Origin: Pseudomonas sp. MWU15-20650
GTDB taxonomy: Bacteria; Pseudomonadota; Gammaproteobacteria; Pseudomonadales; Pseudomonadaceae
Reading direction: 5' to 3'
Assembly (NCBI RefSeq): GCF_023242475.1
Contig: NZ_JALJFG010000014.1
Span: 58,599-122,598 of the forward strand
DNA: 64,000 nucleotides
The notes below the pieces were generated by a model that was not told the origin of the DNA, ran no database searches, and was given only the letters and a program-made list of their open reading frames with translations. Positions within the stretch are counted from its first letter, which is position 1; each line of letters begins with the position of its first letter. A program made the translations under genes and the position numbers. Below, one piece after another: positions 32,611-41,082 of the stretch.

Positions 32611-32659
32611 TATCGCAGGCAAGCCAGCTCCCACAATGTGGGAGCTGGCTTGCCCGATG
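32611..32659. repeat. Palindromic REP pair, GTGGGAGCTGGCTTGCC class
   Basis: ATCGCAGGCAAGCCAGCTCC and GGAGCTGGCTTGCCCGAT face each other across AATG, giving a long hairpin immediately after the GH17 stop. The core differs from the other REP classes in the window. Confidence 0.8.
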
Positions 32660-32667
32660 GGGCCCGA

Positions 32668-33036
32668 TCAGGCGCCCCGCGGCTTCCTGACCAACCGCAA
32701 CCCGGCAATCACCACCGCAAACACCGCAAACGTGGTGTTGTACAACGCCAGCGCCGGCAACCCGAACACCATCCCCAGCACAGCCAACGCCCAGCCCGCA
32801 CGCCCGGGTACAAAAAACCCCAGGACCGAAGTCACCAGCGCCGCCCAGCCCATCACCTTGAAGTGAATCAGCAAGCCGAGGTTCGAACGCAGTTGGCACT
32901 CCCAGCGGCTGGCCTCATCGACACAGATGCCGACCCATTGCCCATCCTCCATGAAGCCGTAACGGGCACCATAACTGGCGGCCAGCCATAACGGCAGGGC
33001 AATAAGCAGCAGGACAAGCGGCAAACGACGGGACAT
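32668..33036 (-). CDS. Small inner-membrane protein of unknown function
   Basis: 122 residues with four hydrophobic segments: a signal-anchor-like N-terminus (PLVLLLIALPLWLAASYG), a short Cys-containing periplasmic loop (GICVDEASRWECQLRS), and three more helices. GGAGT precedes the ATG. I do not recognise a named family. It is convergent with the GH17 gene. Confidence 0.75.
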   Translation of the reverse strand: MSRRLPLVLLLIALPLWLAASYGARYGFMEDGQWVGICVDEASRWECQLRSNLGLLIHFKVMGWAALVTSVLGFFVPGRAGWALAVLGMVFGLPALALYNTTFAVFAVVIAGLRLVRKPRGA

Positions 33037-33270
33037 GGGGCACTCCGATAGGCAAAAACGGCGCTCAGCTTAATCCCACGGCCAGCGTTAGCAAGATGCA
33101 CGCGCAGATATCTATTCACCAAAGCGTCGCAAAGTGTATCGTCTGGGTACTATTACCTCGACTCCGCCGTTTTTTCCGACTTTTCGTGCCGAAAGCTGGC
33201 ACTTCGGTGGCAACGCGGTGGTCATAGCCTGCGAACTTCATTCAGCACGTTTCCTCTTAGGGATTAAGTC

Positions 33271-34569
33271 ATGCTCCGTTCCTTGCGCTGTGCTGCCTTA
33301 CTGGGCAGCCTTTTTTTGAGTGCGTCAGCACTGGCGGTCGACATCGACCAAGCCACCTATGGCTTCCCTTTGACCAACCCGTTCGAAGCGACCATCGCCA
33401 CCACCCCGCCCGACCTTCGGCCTAAATTGCCGACCGAGGACGAGATCAACCAGTCCGACTACACCTTGAATATGCGCCCCGAGCGCGAATTCAGCCTGCC
33501 GGACAACTTCTGGGCGGTGAAGAAGCTCACCTACCGCATCGCCAAGCAGGACCGCGCCGCGCCGCTGATCTTCCTGATCGCGGGCACCGGCGCACGCTTT
33601 GACAGCAGCATCAACGAATACCTGAAAAAACTCTATTACCAGGCCGGCTACCACGTGGTGCAACTGTCGTCGCCCACCAGCTTCGACTTCATCAGCGCCG
33701 CCTCGCGCTTCGCTACCCCGGGCATCACCCAGGAAGACGCCGAAGACATGTACCGCGTGATGCAAGCCGTGCGCGCGCAGAACGCCTCGCTGCCAGTCAC
33801 CGACTTCTACCTCTCCGGCTATAGCCTCGGTGCCCTGGACGCGGCGTTTGTCGCCAAACTGGATGAGACCCGCCGCAGTTTCAACTTCAAGAAGGTGCTG
33901 CTGCTCAACCCGCCGGTCAACCTCTACACCTCGATCACCAACCTCGACAAGCTGGTACAGACCGAGGTCAAGGGCATCAACAACACCACCACGTTCTATG
34001 AGCTGGTGCTGGCCAAGCTGACCCGCTATTTCCAGCAAAAGGGCTACATCGACCTCAACGACGCCCTGCTCTACGACTTCCAGAACTCCAAGCAGCACCT
34101 CTCCAACGAACAGATGGCCATGCTGATCGGCACCTCGTTCCGCTTCTCGGCGGCCGACATCGCCTTCACTTCGGACCTGATCAACCGCCGGGGCCTGATC
34201 ATTCCACCGAAATACCCGATCACCGAAGGCACCAGCCTCACGCCGTTCCTCAAACGTGCGCTGCAATGCGACTTCGACTGCTACCTCACCGAACAAGTGA
34301 TCCCGATGTGGCGCGCCCGCTCCGACGGCGGCAGCCTGCTGCAACTGGTCGACCAAGTCAGCCTGTACGCCCTCAAGGACTACCTGCACGACAGCCCGAA
34401 AATCGCCGTGATGCACAACGCCGACGACGTGATCCTCGGCCCTGGCGACCTGGGCTTCTTGCGTAAAACCTTCGGCGATCGCTTGACCGTCTATCCGCTG
34501 GGCGGCCACTGCGGCAACCTCAATTACCGCGTCAACGCCGACGCCATGCTGGAGTTCTTCCGTGGCTAA
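33271..34569 (+). CDS. Secreted alpha/beta-hydrolase-fold protein upstream of mlaA
   Basis: 432 residues with a signal peptide cleaved near ASALA-VD. The nucleophile elbow GYSLG (YLSGYSLGALDAAF) is an alpha/beta-hydrolase motif, and a late acid/His pair is plausible (NADDVILGPGD, GGHCGNLNY). Databases often mislabel relatives as kinases; no kinase motif is present. Its last eight bases overlap mlaA, so the two are cotranslated. This suggests a lipid-related esterase or lipase working with outer-membrane phospholipid removal, which is inference from context. Confidence 0.82.
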   Translation: MLRSLRCAALLGSLFLSASALAVDIDQATYGFPLTNPFEATIATTPPDLRPKLPTEDEINQSDYTLNMRPEREFSLPDNFWAVKKLTYRIAKQDRAAPLIFLIAGTGARFDSSINEYLKKLYYQAGYHVVQLSSPTSFDFISAASRFATPGITQEDAEDMYRVMQAVRAQNASLPVTDFYLSGYSLGALDAAFVAKLDETRRSFNFKKVLLLNPPVNLYTSITNLDKLVQTEVKGINNTTTFYELVLAKLTRYFQQKGYIDLNDALLYDFQNSKQHLSNEQMAMLIGTSFRFSAADIAFTSDLINRRGLIIPPKYPITEGTSLTPFLKRALQCDFDCYLTEQVIPMWRARSDGGSLLQLVDQVSLYALKDYLHDSPKIAVMHNADDVILGPGDLGFLRKTFGDRLTVYPLGGHCGNLNYRVNADAMLEFFRG

Positions 34570-35350
34570 ATATCTTCTGCTGCTCGCCGCTCTGATGTGC
34601 GCAGGCGTCGCCAATGCCGACAACAGCAAGGCCCATGAACCGACCAAAATCGATGCCGACGGCTTCAAGGAGCCGCTGAGCAAGCTCAAATTCAACCCAG
34701 GCCTGGACCAGCGTGAGTTCGAGCGCTCGTCGTTGACGGCGCTCAACGTGTATGACCCGCTGGAGTCGTGGAACCGCCGCGTGTACCACTTCAACTACCG
34801 GTTCGACCAATGGGTGTTCCTGCCGGTGGTCGACGGTTACCGCTACGTCACGCCGAGCTTCCTGCGCACCGGCGTGAGCAACTTCTTCAATAACCTGGGT
34901 GACGTGCCCAACCTGTTGAACAGCCTGCTGCAGCTCAAGGGCCATCGCTCCCTGGAAACCACCGGGCGCCTGCTGCTCAACACCACCATCGGTGTCGCCG
35001 GCCTGTGGGACCCGGCCACAGCCATGGGCCTGCCGCGCCAGAGTGAAGACTTCGGCCAGACCCTGGGCTTCTATGGCGTACCCGGCGGTGCCTATCTGGT
35101 GCTGCCGATCTTCGGTCCGTCGAACCTGCGTGACACCACCGGCCTGATCGTCGACTACGGCGCCGAGACCGAGATCAACTTCCTCAACGTCTCCAAGGTC
35201 AGCGAAAACCACCCGGAAATCTGGGCCCTGCGCGCAGTCGACAAGCGCTACCAGACCAGCTTCCGCTATGGTCAGATGAACTCACCTTTCGAGTATGAAA
35301 AGGTGCGCTACATCTATACGGAATCGCGCAAGTTGCAGATCGCCGAGTGA
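34562..35350 (+). CDS. mlaA: MlaA/VacJ-family outer-membrane lipid-asymmetry protein
   Basis: 262 residues from GTG 34562. MlaA forms the outer-membrane channel that removes misplaced phospholipids and passes them to MlaC. Family motifs: YDPLESWNRRVYHFN, NFFNNLGDVPNLLNSLLQ, TTIGVAGLWDPAT, DFGQTLGFYGVPGGAYLVLPIFGPSNLRD. The N-terminus lacks a proper lipobox: its only Cys follows Met (ALMCAG), so cleavage by signal peptidase I at ANA-DN is more likely than lipidation. As in other pseudomonads, mlaFEDCB is not adjacent. Confidence 0.94.
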   Translation: MAKYLLLLAALMCAGVANADNSKAHEPTKIDADGFKEPLSKLKFNPGLDQREFERSSLTALNVYDPLESWNRRVYHFNYRFDQWVFLPVVDGYRYVTPSFLRTGVSNFFNNLGDVPNLLNSLLQLKGHRSLETTGRLLLNTTIGVAGLWDPATAMGLPRQSEDFGQTLGFYGVPGGAYLVLPIFGPSNLRDTTGLIVDYGAETEINFLNVSKVSENHPEIWALRAVDKRYQTSFRYGQMNSPFEYEKVRYIYTESRKLQIAE

Positions 35351-35358
35351 CCCTCTTG

Positions 35359-35380
35359 AGGAGCCGGCTCGCCGGCTCCT
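35359..35380. terminator. Hairpin between convergent mlaA and FUSC genes
   Basis: AGGAGCCGGC-TC-GCCGGCTCCT is a perfect ten-base stem without a T-run, so terminator function is uncertain. It touches the FUSC stop codon. Confidence 0.5.
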
Positions 35381-37388
35381 ACGCCCCAACGTTCAAATCG
35401 GTGCCCCTCAGGCACCACGTGCGCCAGGTAAACCGCAGTTGCAACACCGCCGCCCTGGCCATTTCCCGGTCCTGCTCCGCCAGCGCCAGTGGCCGCTCAA
35501 GTGCCTCCAGCAGTTCAGCACTGGGTGCATCCAGCAACGTCGCATTTGTACTGCTCGGCCCAGCGTGCCTGAGCGCCGCCGCCAACTGCCGTAGATAACC
35601 ATCACGCATACTCGCCAGCGAACCCTCGCTACGCGACAAGCTCGCGCGCAATTCCAGCAACTCATCGCCCAGGTCCAGCCCCAGCAAACCGTTGTCCCAA
35701 TGGGTGCGACGATCAGCAGGCAACGCTTGGCTGTAGCGGGACAGACGAATCAAACGATCCGCCATCCGCCCGCCAAACCAGCTTTCGGCCTGCTCCAAAG
35801 GGCGAGACGTCAGTTGCGCCAAGTCGAACAACGATGCCTTGAACATCCGCCGATAGTGATGCTCGCCCGGGTTAAGCTGGATCAGCCGAAACACCAGCAC
35901 TGCAATCCCGACGCCCACCAGGGTCGCGATGGCCTTGTTCAGAAAGGCGGCGATGTCATAACTCATCAGATTGCTGGGTCCTACATTGTTGACGAAGAAG
36001 ATGCAAAACGCAGACGCGGTGGCTGCCAGTTTGACCCGGCGCATGCACAACGAAGCGAAAAACAGCGGCACGCCCAATGCCACACATAGCAGTGGGAACG
36101 CATCAAAACCGGGTAACAAGGCAAAGCGCACAACACCGGCCACCGGGATCGAGAGCGCAATGCCTTTGAGAAAATTAAGACTGGACGCCGAAGGGTTTTC
36201 CCGCGCAGCAAACAAGCTCAATACCACGCCACAGATTGATACTGCGCCCAGCCCCGAGGGCCAGGCGGTAAACATCCAGAACGCAGCGACAGCCAGGAAA
36301 GCCAAGGCGCTGCGCAACCCACCGAGGACACCCTGCTCGATATCCCGATGCCAGGACATGGCCCCTGGCGCACCGGGTGGCACCCTGCCCGCTTCGACGG
36401 CTGCCAGGGTCAGTTCGCCCAGGTCAATCAAATGCAGGACCTGAGCCAACTGCGCCAGACAAAAGTGCACCTGCGGGTTCAAGCGCGGATCGTCCAACGC
36501 CAGCCTGAGGCGACGTGACAGTTCGGGCAACTCCGTGTGCCGCTCCTGCTGCAACACGGCCGCCACTTCGTCCACCCAAGGCGCAACAAGGGTCGTCTCT
36601 TCCAACATCATTCGTTGACGGGCTACACCGCGCGCTGTGCGCAACAGGCCCAGCAAATCTCGACTGAGCACCCGTAACGCCTGGGAGCGACGCCGCCCCT
36701 TGGGGCCCTCAAACCAGGCATGGTCGCGCTGGGCGTCCACCGCGACCAGACGGCCCAGCGCGTCGAGCAAGCCTTTGCGCTGATCGCTCCCCAGCAGCTC
36801 TGACGCGGCGGCGCGCAGGCCGGCCTGCCAGGCCGCCCGGCCTTGAGCGGCCAATGTGTGCTCAATCCGGCGCGGCCATAAGAGGGTGCTGGCGATGGAG
36901 GCGCAGATGATCCCCAAGCTGATTTCCTGGCAGCGCGCCACCGCCTCATCGAACACACCCAGCGGTGCCGCTGTCGCCGGTAACGCAATAATTGCCGTGG
37001 TGTAGCCCGCCAGCACAAAGCCATAGGACGCGTGATTACGCAGCAGCGACGCCCCGGTGGTGCAGAACGCTAGCCACAGCGCCATGCACAGCAGGAACAG
37101 CAAAGGCGCCTGGCCGAAAAAGCCGATCATCACGACCGAAGCCACCGCGCCGACAAAGGTGCCTAGCAACCGGTAAGCGCCCTTGGCCAGGACCATGCCG
37201 CTGGTGGACTGCCCGACGATAAACACCGTGGTCAGGGCCCATTGCGGCTGCTGCAAGTCCAAGCCAAAGGCCAAATACAAGGCGACCCCGCCGGCGATCA
37301 TGTTGCGCAAGGCAAACAGCAGATCAGCACGCGAGGGCGCCAGGGTGGCTTGCCAGAAATCAGGGAGTTGAACCGTGGAAAGCTTCAT
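35379..37388 (-). CDS. FUSC-family (AaeB/YccC-like) inner-membrane transporter
   Basis: 669 residues. Two blocks of membrane helices (near residues 20-165 and 345-500) with cytoplasmic domains after each, the repeated layout of FUSC/aromatic-acid-efflux proteins. FTAWPSGLGAVSICGVVLSLFAARENPS is the second-block signature. Members export aromatic acids with a small DUF1656 protein, an HlyD-type adaptor and an outer-membrane channel. Neither the DUF1656 nor the HlyD gene is here, and a fragment of an outer-membrane channel gene lies upstream at 38.6 kb, so the efflux operon may be partly lost. Confidence 0.88.
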   Translation of the reverse strand: MKLSTVQLPDFWQATLAPSRADLLFALRNMIAGGVALYLAFGLDLQQPQWALTTVFIVGQSTSGMVLAKGAYRLLGTFVGAVASVVMIGFFGQAPLLFLLCMALWLAFCTTGASLLRNHASYGFVLAGYTTAIIALPATAAPLGVFDEAVARCQEISLGIICASIASTLLWPRRIEHTLAAQGRAAWQAGLRAAASELLGSDQRKGLLDALGRLVAVDAQRDHAWFEGPKGRRRSQALRVLSRDLLGLLRTARGVARQRMMLEETTLVAPWVDEVAAVLQQERHTELPELSRRLRLALDDPRLNPQVHFCLAQLAQVLHLIDLGELTLAAVEAGRVPPGAPGAMSWHRDIEQGVLGGLRSALAFLAVAAFWMFTAWPSGLGAVSICGVVLSLFAARENPSASSLNFLKGIALSIPVAGVVRFALLPGFDAFPLLCVALGVPLFFASLCMRRVKLAATASAFCIFFVNNVGPSNLMSYDIAAFLNKAIATLVGVGIAVLVFRLIQLNPGEHHYRRMFKASLFDLAQLTSRPLEQAESWFGGRMADRLIRLSRYSQALPADRRTHWDNGLLGLDLGDELLELRASLSRSEGSLASMRDGYLRQLAAALRHAGPSSTNATLLDAPSAELLEALERPLALAEQDREMARAAVLQLRFTWRTWCLRGTDLNVGA

Positions 37389-37711
37389 TCAGTGCGCACA
37401 TAGATAGCAAGCTAATGATTAGCATCGTATCTATATTCCCGGCGAATGCCAATCCGCAATTCTCTCCGCATCCTGACCGTCCCCGCGCCCCGACGATAGG
37501 TCAGGGCCACGTCCCCAGCCTGGAAGCAAACCTGTCAAAAAGTTTAAACACCGGGGAAAACAGCGAAAGGTGGCCGCGCACAGAATAGCCAAAACCCGGG
37601 TGCTGCTAACAACGCCACTCAACACCTTTCAGCACTCGCCGCGGCTCCAGAAATCGGAACAATTTTTTCACGCTATCGGCCAGTTCACGCAACCGGCAAT
37701 CGAGGTACCAG
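37389..37711. other. Gene-free region between FUSC and glycosyltransferase genes
   Basis: Divergent promoters of both genes must be here. AT-rich sequence with TAGATAGCAAGC and TAATGATTAGCAT at 37400-37430 could be the FUSC promoter. I see no gene and no REP. Confidence 0.4.
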
Positions 37712-38551
37712 ATGATGACAGGACAGCAGGCGGCAAAATCGACCTATAGCATTGTGTTGGTTAACTATAAATCTCTTGAACTTACCAAGACCTGCCTGGC
37801 TTTTCTGAGGGACGCCTTGCAGGGCGAAAACCCACCTGTCTTTGTCGTCGACAATAACTCTGGGGATGCCAGCACTGACTACCTGCGTACAGTGAACTGG
37901 ATCAACCTGATTGAGCGTAAACCTGAACGCCGTGAAGCGGGGAATATTGCCCATGGCCGTGCGCTTGATCTTGCACTGGGCAAGGTTGAAACCGAGTACA
38001 TATTTCTATTGCATACGGACACGTTCATTTATGACCCTGATATTTTCGCCCTCATGATCAGCCAGTGCACCGCCCAACGCGACGTCGCCGCCGTTGGATG
38101 TGTGGAGCAACTCGATCGAGGCTTCATTCGCTCTGCCTGGCGCGTGACATCACGGTTTTTCAAGCACTACACCCGTCGCAGCCTGCTTGCATTGGGTGTC
38201 AACGCGCGGGCACCGAAGCCCTATAGAGAAACTCACTTAAAGAGCTTTTGTACGTTATGGAATGCACGCCTGATCAAACGTCATGGCTTCCATTTTCAAA
38301 TGGATGGGCGCAACCCAGGCTATGAACTGCAAGATAGAATGACCGCCCTCAATTACAAGATCGGGCTTTTATCACCGCGCAAGATGTTCCGCTACCTGGA
38401 TCATATTCAAAGCGGAACGGTGTCGGCCATGGGCGGTTATTCGACCGACCATCGAAGAGTCAAAATGTACAATCAGCTGACCGAGGAAAGACCATTAGCG
38501 GTTCATGCTGTGGGTGCAAAACCCACGCTGGGATCATTAAAACAGGCATGA
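37712..38551 (+). CDS. Family 2-like glycosyltransferase
   Basis: 279 residues; ATG 37715 is an equally likely start given GAGGT at 37702-37706. GT-A fold: nucleotide-binding strand SIVLVNYKSLELTKTCL, VDNNSGDAST, and a DxD-like LLHTDTF. The C-terminal half has an aromatic stretch (FFKHYTRRS) but no membrane helix. It is AT-richer than its neighbours and stands alone, not in a polysaccharide operon, which suggests acquisition by transfer. Acceptor and sugar are unknown. Confidence 0.85.
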   Translation: MMTGQQAAKSTYSIVLVNYKSLELTKTCLAFLRDALQGENPPVFVVDNNSGDASTDYLRTVNWINLIERKPERREAGNIAHGRALDLALGKVETEYIFLLHTDTFIYDPDIFALMISQCTAQRDVAAVGCVEQLDRGFIRSAWRVTSRFFKHYTRRSLLALGVNARAPKPYRETHLKSFCTLWNARLIKRHGFHFQMDGRNPGYELQDRMTALNYKIGLLSPRKMFRYLDHIQSGTVSAMGGYSTDHRRVKMYNQLTEERPLAVHAVGAKPTLGSLKQA

Positions 38552-38577
38552 CGAAGGCGGATTGCTGCAGGGAGGCT

Positions 38578-38793
38578 CCCCTGGCTCAACTGCCCCTGGG
38601 TATCGCGCAAGTTCTGTTCGGCCTGCAACAACACCAACTGCTGGGTCAACACCGCCTCTTGGCTGACAGTCCCGGCGCGCAATTGCGCCTCCTGGCTACC
38701 GAACAGTTGCTGGTTGCGCTGGTAAACCTGCTGGAAAGCATCGGCCTGGGCCTGCAAATTGTCGTCTGCTTTTCTCCACGGTTTCTCACTCAC
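38578..38793 (-). pseudogene. Relic of an outer-membrane efflux (TolC/NodT-type) gene
   Basis: A short frame encodes DDNLQAQADAFQQVYQRNQQ and then RAGTVSQEAVLTQQLVLLQA ahead of EQNLRDTQGQL. This fits the second long helix of an outer-membrane efflux protein, where R-x-G-x-x-S-x-x-x-VL is characteristic. Homology stops at both ends. The rest of the gene (normally about 1.4 kb) is missing, and there is no proper start or stop context. It lies upstream of the FUSC gene on the same strand, with the glycosyltransferase between, as if an insertion and deletion split an efflux operon. Most of 38552-39022 has no other coding content. Confidence 0.6.
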
Positions 38794-39022
38794 GAAAGCC
38801 GAAATCAGGATGACGCGATGCGGCTTTGCACCCCATCACTGACCTGAACTCTAGCAGCGCGATCCACGTCTGCCTGTACCACTGCGAATGCGTTCAGCAT
38901 CAAGACAGACAAAGTCAGCTGTAACGCCCGGAGTGCAAGGGTTGCGGCGAGATTCTTGAGCGCTGCGCAAAGCCGGTGCTACCATGCCCGACCGCCAGTC
39001 TTGGCAAGGAACAACTGGGTTT

Positions 39023-39628
39023 ATGAGCACCATTCGCGAGCGCAACAAAGAAAAGATCCTGCGGGCGGCGAGCGAGGAGTTTGCCGACAAGGGCTTCGCC
39101 GCGACCAAAACCAGCGACATTGCCGCCAAGGCCGGGCTGCCCAAGCCCAACGTCTATTACTACTTCAAGTCCAAGGACAACCTCTACCGCGAGGTGCTCG
39201 AGAGCATTATCGAGCCGATCCTGGCGGCCTCTACGCCGTTCAACCCGGACGGCGAACCCGCAGTGGTGCTGCGTAACTACATCCGCTCGAAAATTCGTAT
39301 CTCCCGCGACCTGCCGTTTGCCTCCAAGGTGTTCGCCAGCGAAATCATGCACGGCGCTCCACACCTGAGCCCTGAACAGATCGAGCAGCTCAACGCCCAG
39401 GCCAAGCACAATATCGATTGCATCCAGAGCTGGGTGGATCGCGGCCTGATCGCGGCGATTGACCCCAATCACCTGATGTTCAGCATCTGGGCGGCGACAC
39501 AGACCTATGCGGATTTCGACTGGCAGATCTCGGCGGTGACCGGCAAGGCCAAGCTGGATGAGGCGGATTATGAAGCGGCGGCGCAGACGATTATTCGGCT
39601 GGTGCTCAAGGGGTGTGAGCCGGACTGA
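39023..39628 (+). CDS. TetR-family regulator, RutR/YcdC-like
   Basis: 201 residues from ATG 39023. The N-terminal helix-turn-helix is intact (GFAATKTSDIAAKAGLPKPN then YYYFKSKDNLY). The C-terminal domain has the YcdC-type segments KVFASEIMHGAPHL and FSIWAATQTYADFDWQI, as in RutR, which responds to pyrimidines. No pyrimidine catabolic gene is nearby, so the target and ligand are unknown. Confidence 0.88.
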   Translation: MSTIRERNKEKILRAASEEFADKGFAATKTSDIAAKAGLPKPNVYYYFKSKDNLYREVLESIIEPILAASTPFNPDGEPAVVLRNYIRSKIRISRDLPFASKVFASEIMHGAPHLSPEQIEQLNAQAKHNIDCIQSWVDRGLIAAIDPNHLMFSIWAATQTYADFDWQISAVTGKAKLDEADYEAAAQTIIRLVLKGCEPD

Positions 39629-39649
39629 GAGACCGAGGTGCCTGTGCCA

Positions 39650-39740
39650 TTCGCGAGCAAGCCCGCTCCCACAGGGCTTGTACCAGACACACAATGTATA
39701 AACACCGCAAAACCACTGTGGGAGCGGGCTTGCTCGCGAA
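39650..39740. repeat. REP pair upstream of the RAYT gene, GTGGGAGCGGGCTTGCTCGC class
   Basis: 39650-39674 (TTCGCGAGCAAGCCCGCTCC) and inverted 39716-39740 (GTGGGAGCGGGCTTGCTCGC), about 40 bases apart. Confidence 0.88.
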
Positions 39741-39836
39741 AGCACACTCCCTGACACATCCAGCCAAAAGCCCGCCCATCAGCATCAACCACCCAGATCT
39801 AGCCTCTCAGAACTCCCACTGAAGAGAGGCCATGGA

Positions 39837-40295
39837 ATGCCTGTTTTAGCGATCTCACACCGCCTGCGAATCGGACGGTTCAGCGAGCCCAATCGTATCT
39901 ATCTGATCACCACCAACACCCACGAACGTGTGCCAATATTCAGTAACTTTCATTTAGGCCGCTTGGTGGTTTGGCAATTCAGGCTTGCCCAATATCAAGG
40001 GCTGGCGAACTCCTTGGCCTGGGTAGTGATGCCCGACCACTTCCACTGGTTGGTCGAGCTACAAAAGGGCTCACTGGGCGATTTGATGTGCCAAGTGAAA
40101 TCCAAAAGTACTCGAAGCGTGAACGGTGCCACCGGCCGTAAAGGCCGTCTTTGGCAATCCAGTTTTCATGACCGGGCGCTGCGAAAAGAAGACGACTTGG
40201 TGAAAATGGCTCGGTATGTAGTGGCCAATCCTTTGCGAGCGGGCTTGGTGGAGCGAATTGGCGACTATCCGTTGTGGGATGCGATTTGGGTTTAA
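39837..40295 (+). CDS. REP-associated tyrosine transposase (RAYT)
   Basis: 152 residues. Y1/HUH single-strand transposase domain: the metal-binding motif H68-F-H70 in VVMPDHFHWLVEL and the probable catalytic Tyr127 in MARYVVANPLRAGL. The WQSSFHDR segment is also RAYT-like. RAYTs are thought to mobilise REP elements, are usually single-copy, and are vertically inherited with their REP class. Here an inverted REP pair of the same class stands on each side. GAGAGG precedes the start. All catalytic residues are present. Confidence 0.93.
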   Translation: MPVLAISHRLRIGRFSEPNRIYLITTNTHERVPIFSNFHLGRLVVWQFRLAQYQGLANSLAWVVMPDHFHWLVELQKGSLGDLMCQVKSKSTRSVNGATGRKGRLWQSSFHDRALRKEDDLVKMARYVVANPLRAGLVERIGDYPLWDAIWV

Positions 40296-40316
40296 AGCAG
40301 AGACCGAGTTGCCCCT

Positions 40317-40399
40317 TTCGCGAGCAAGCCCGCTCCCACATTTGACCGAGTTTCAACTTTGGAATGCAGTCAAGTGTGGGAGCGGGCTTGCTCGCGAAG
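40317..40399. repeat. REP pair downstream of the RAYT gene, GTGGGAGCGGGCTTGCTCGC class
   Basis: 40317-40343 (TTCGCGAGCAAGCCCGCTCC) and inverted 40374-40399 (GTGGGAGCGGGCTTGCTCGC), the same class and orientation as the upstream pair. Confidence 0.88.
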
Positions 40400-40422
40400 A
40401 GGCCCGACCAGTCACCCAAGAA

Positions 40423-40863
40423 TCAAGCCGACACCCCCGCATCCGCCAACAACCCCACCCCCTCGATCGCCGTAATCGCGCACTGTTCGTCAATATCCGA
40501 CGTATCCCCGCTGATCCCTATCGCCCCCAGCACCACGCCCTGCTGATTTCGAATCAACACGCCACCCGGCGCCGGCACCACGCTACCCTGCCCCAGGCTG
40601 TTCAATGCCGCGATAAACGCCGGGCGCTGCTGCGCGTCCAGCGCCAACAAGCGTGAGCCCTTGCCCAAGGCAATCGCGCCCCAGGCTTTGCCGATGGCGA
40701 TTTGCGGGCGCAGCAGGCTGGCGCCGTCTTCCCGTTGCAGGGTGATCAAATGCCCGCCGCTGTCGAGCACCGCAATGGTCAGCGGTGCCGCGCAAATGGT
40801 GCGCCCTGCGGTGAGAGCCTGGCTGGCCAGCTGGGTGGCAAGTTTCAAGGTTAAAGCGCTCAT
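40423..40863 (-). CDS. GlcG/HbpS-like (DUF336) protein
   Basis: 146 residues. The GlcG-family core is clear: LTIAVLDSGGHLITLQREDGAS, FPGGVLI-like PAPGGVLIRN, and VLGAIGISGDTSDIDEQCA. The family is often encoded beside glycolate or glyoxylate genes. Its biochemical role is uncertain, with some relatives binding haem or cobalamin. Divergent transcription from gcl supports a link to C2 metabolism. GAGGAC precedes the start. Confidence 0.88.
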   Translation of the reverse strand: MSALTLKLATQLASQALTAGRTICAAPLTIAVLDSGGHLITLQREDGASLLRPQIAIGKAWGAIALGKGSRLLALDAQQRPAFIAALNSLGQGSVVPAPGGVLIRNQQGVVLGAIGISGDTSDIDEQCAITAIEGVGLLADAGVSA

Positions 40864-40954
40864 GGTGCCGTCCTCATTTTGTTATGGGAAATGCGGTGGA
40901 GGTCTGTTTGATCAGATGCTCGATCAAACAAATAGAACACAATGACATTTGTTT

Positions 40955-40964
40955 TTGTATACAA
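40955..40964. promoter_or_regulatory. Palindromic operator, site 1 (GntR/FadR-type)
   Basis: TTGTATACAA is a perfect ten-base palindrome that fits the FadR-subfamily pattern TnGT..ACnA. It is identical to site 2 at 41083-41092. It lies between divergent gcl and the GlcG-like gene, closer to the latter. Confidence 0.6.
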
Positions 40965-41082
40965 TATTTTCTAACAAAGTCTCCATACGTCGAAAAAAGC
41001 CGTTCCGACGAACGCGTAGGCCAGTTTATAAAATGCATTGACCTGCGCAGTCCGCCGTGAATACACTTTGGACAGACACCAC

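Noticed and set aside
33271..34569. Serine/threonine kinase label for the protein upstream of mlaA
   Set aside because: No kinase motif (no glycine loop, HRD or DFG). It has a signal peptide and a GYSLG hydrolase elbow.
38851..39150. Small minus-strand frame partly under the TetR gene with a signal-like stretch (LSVLMLNAFAVVQA)
   Set aside because: The signal-like stretch is in another frame, is short and soon stops; it could be debris of the same decayed efflux locus, but nothing identifiable remains.
36900..40400. Genomic island or prophage with integrase and attachment sites
   Set aside because: No integrase, no tRNA target and no flanking direct repeats were found; only the glycosyltransferase and RAYT look accessory.
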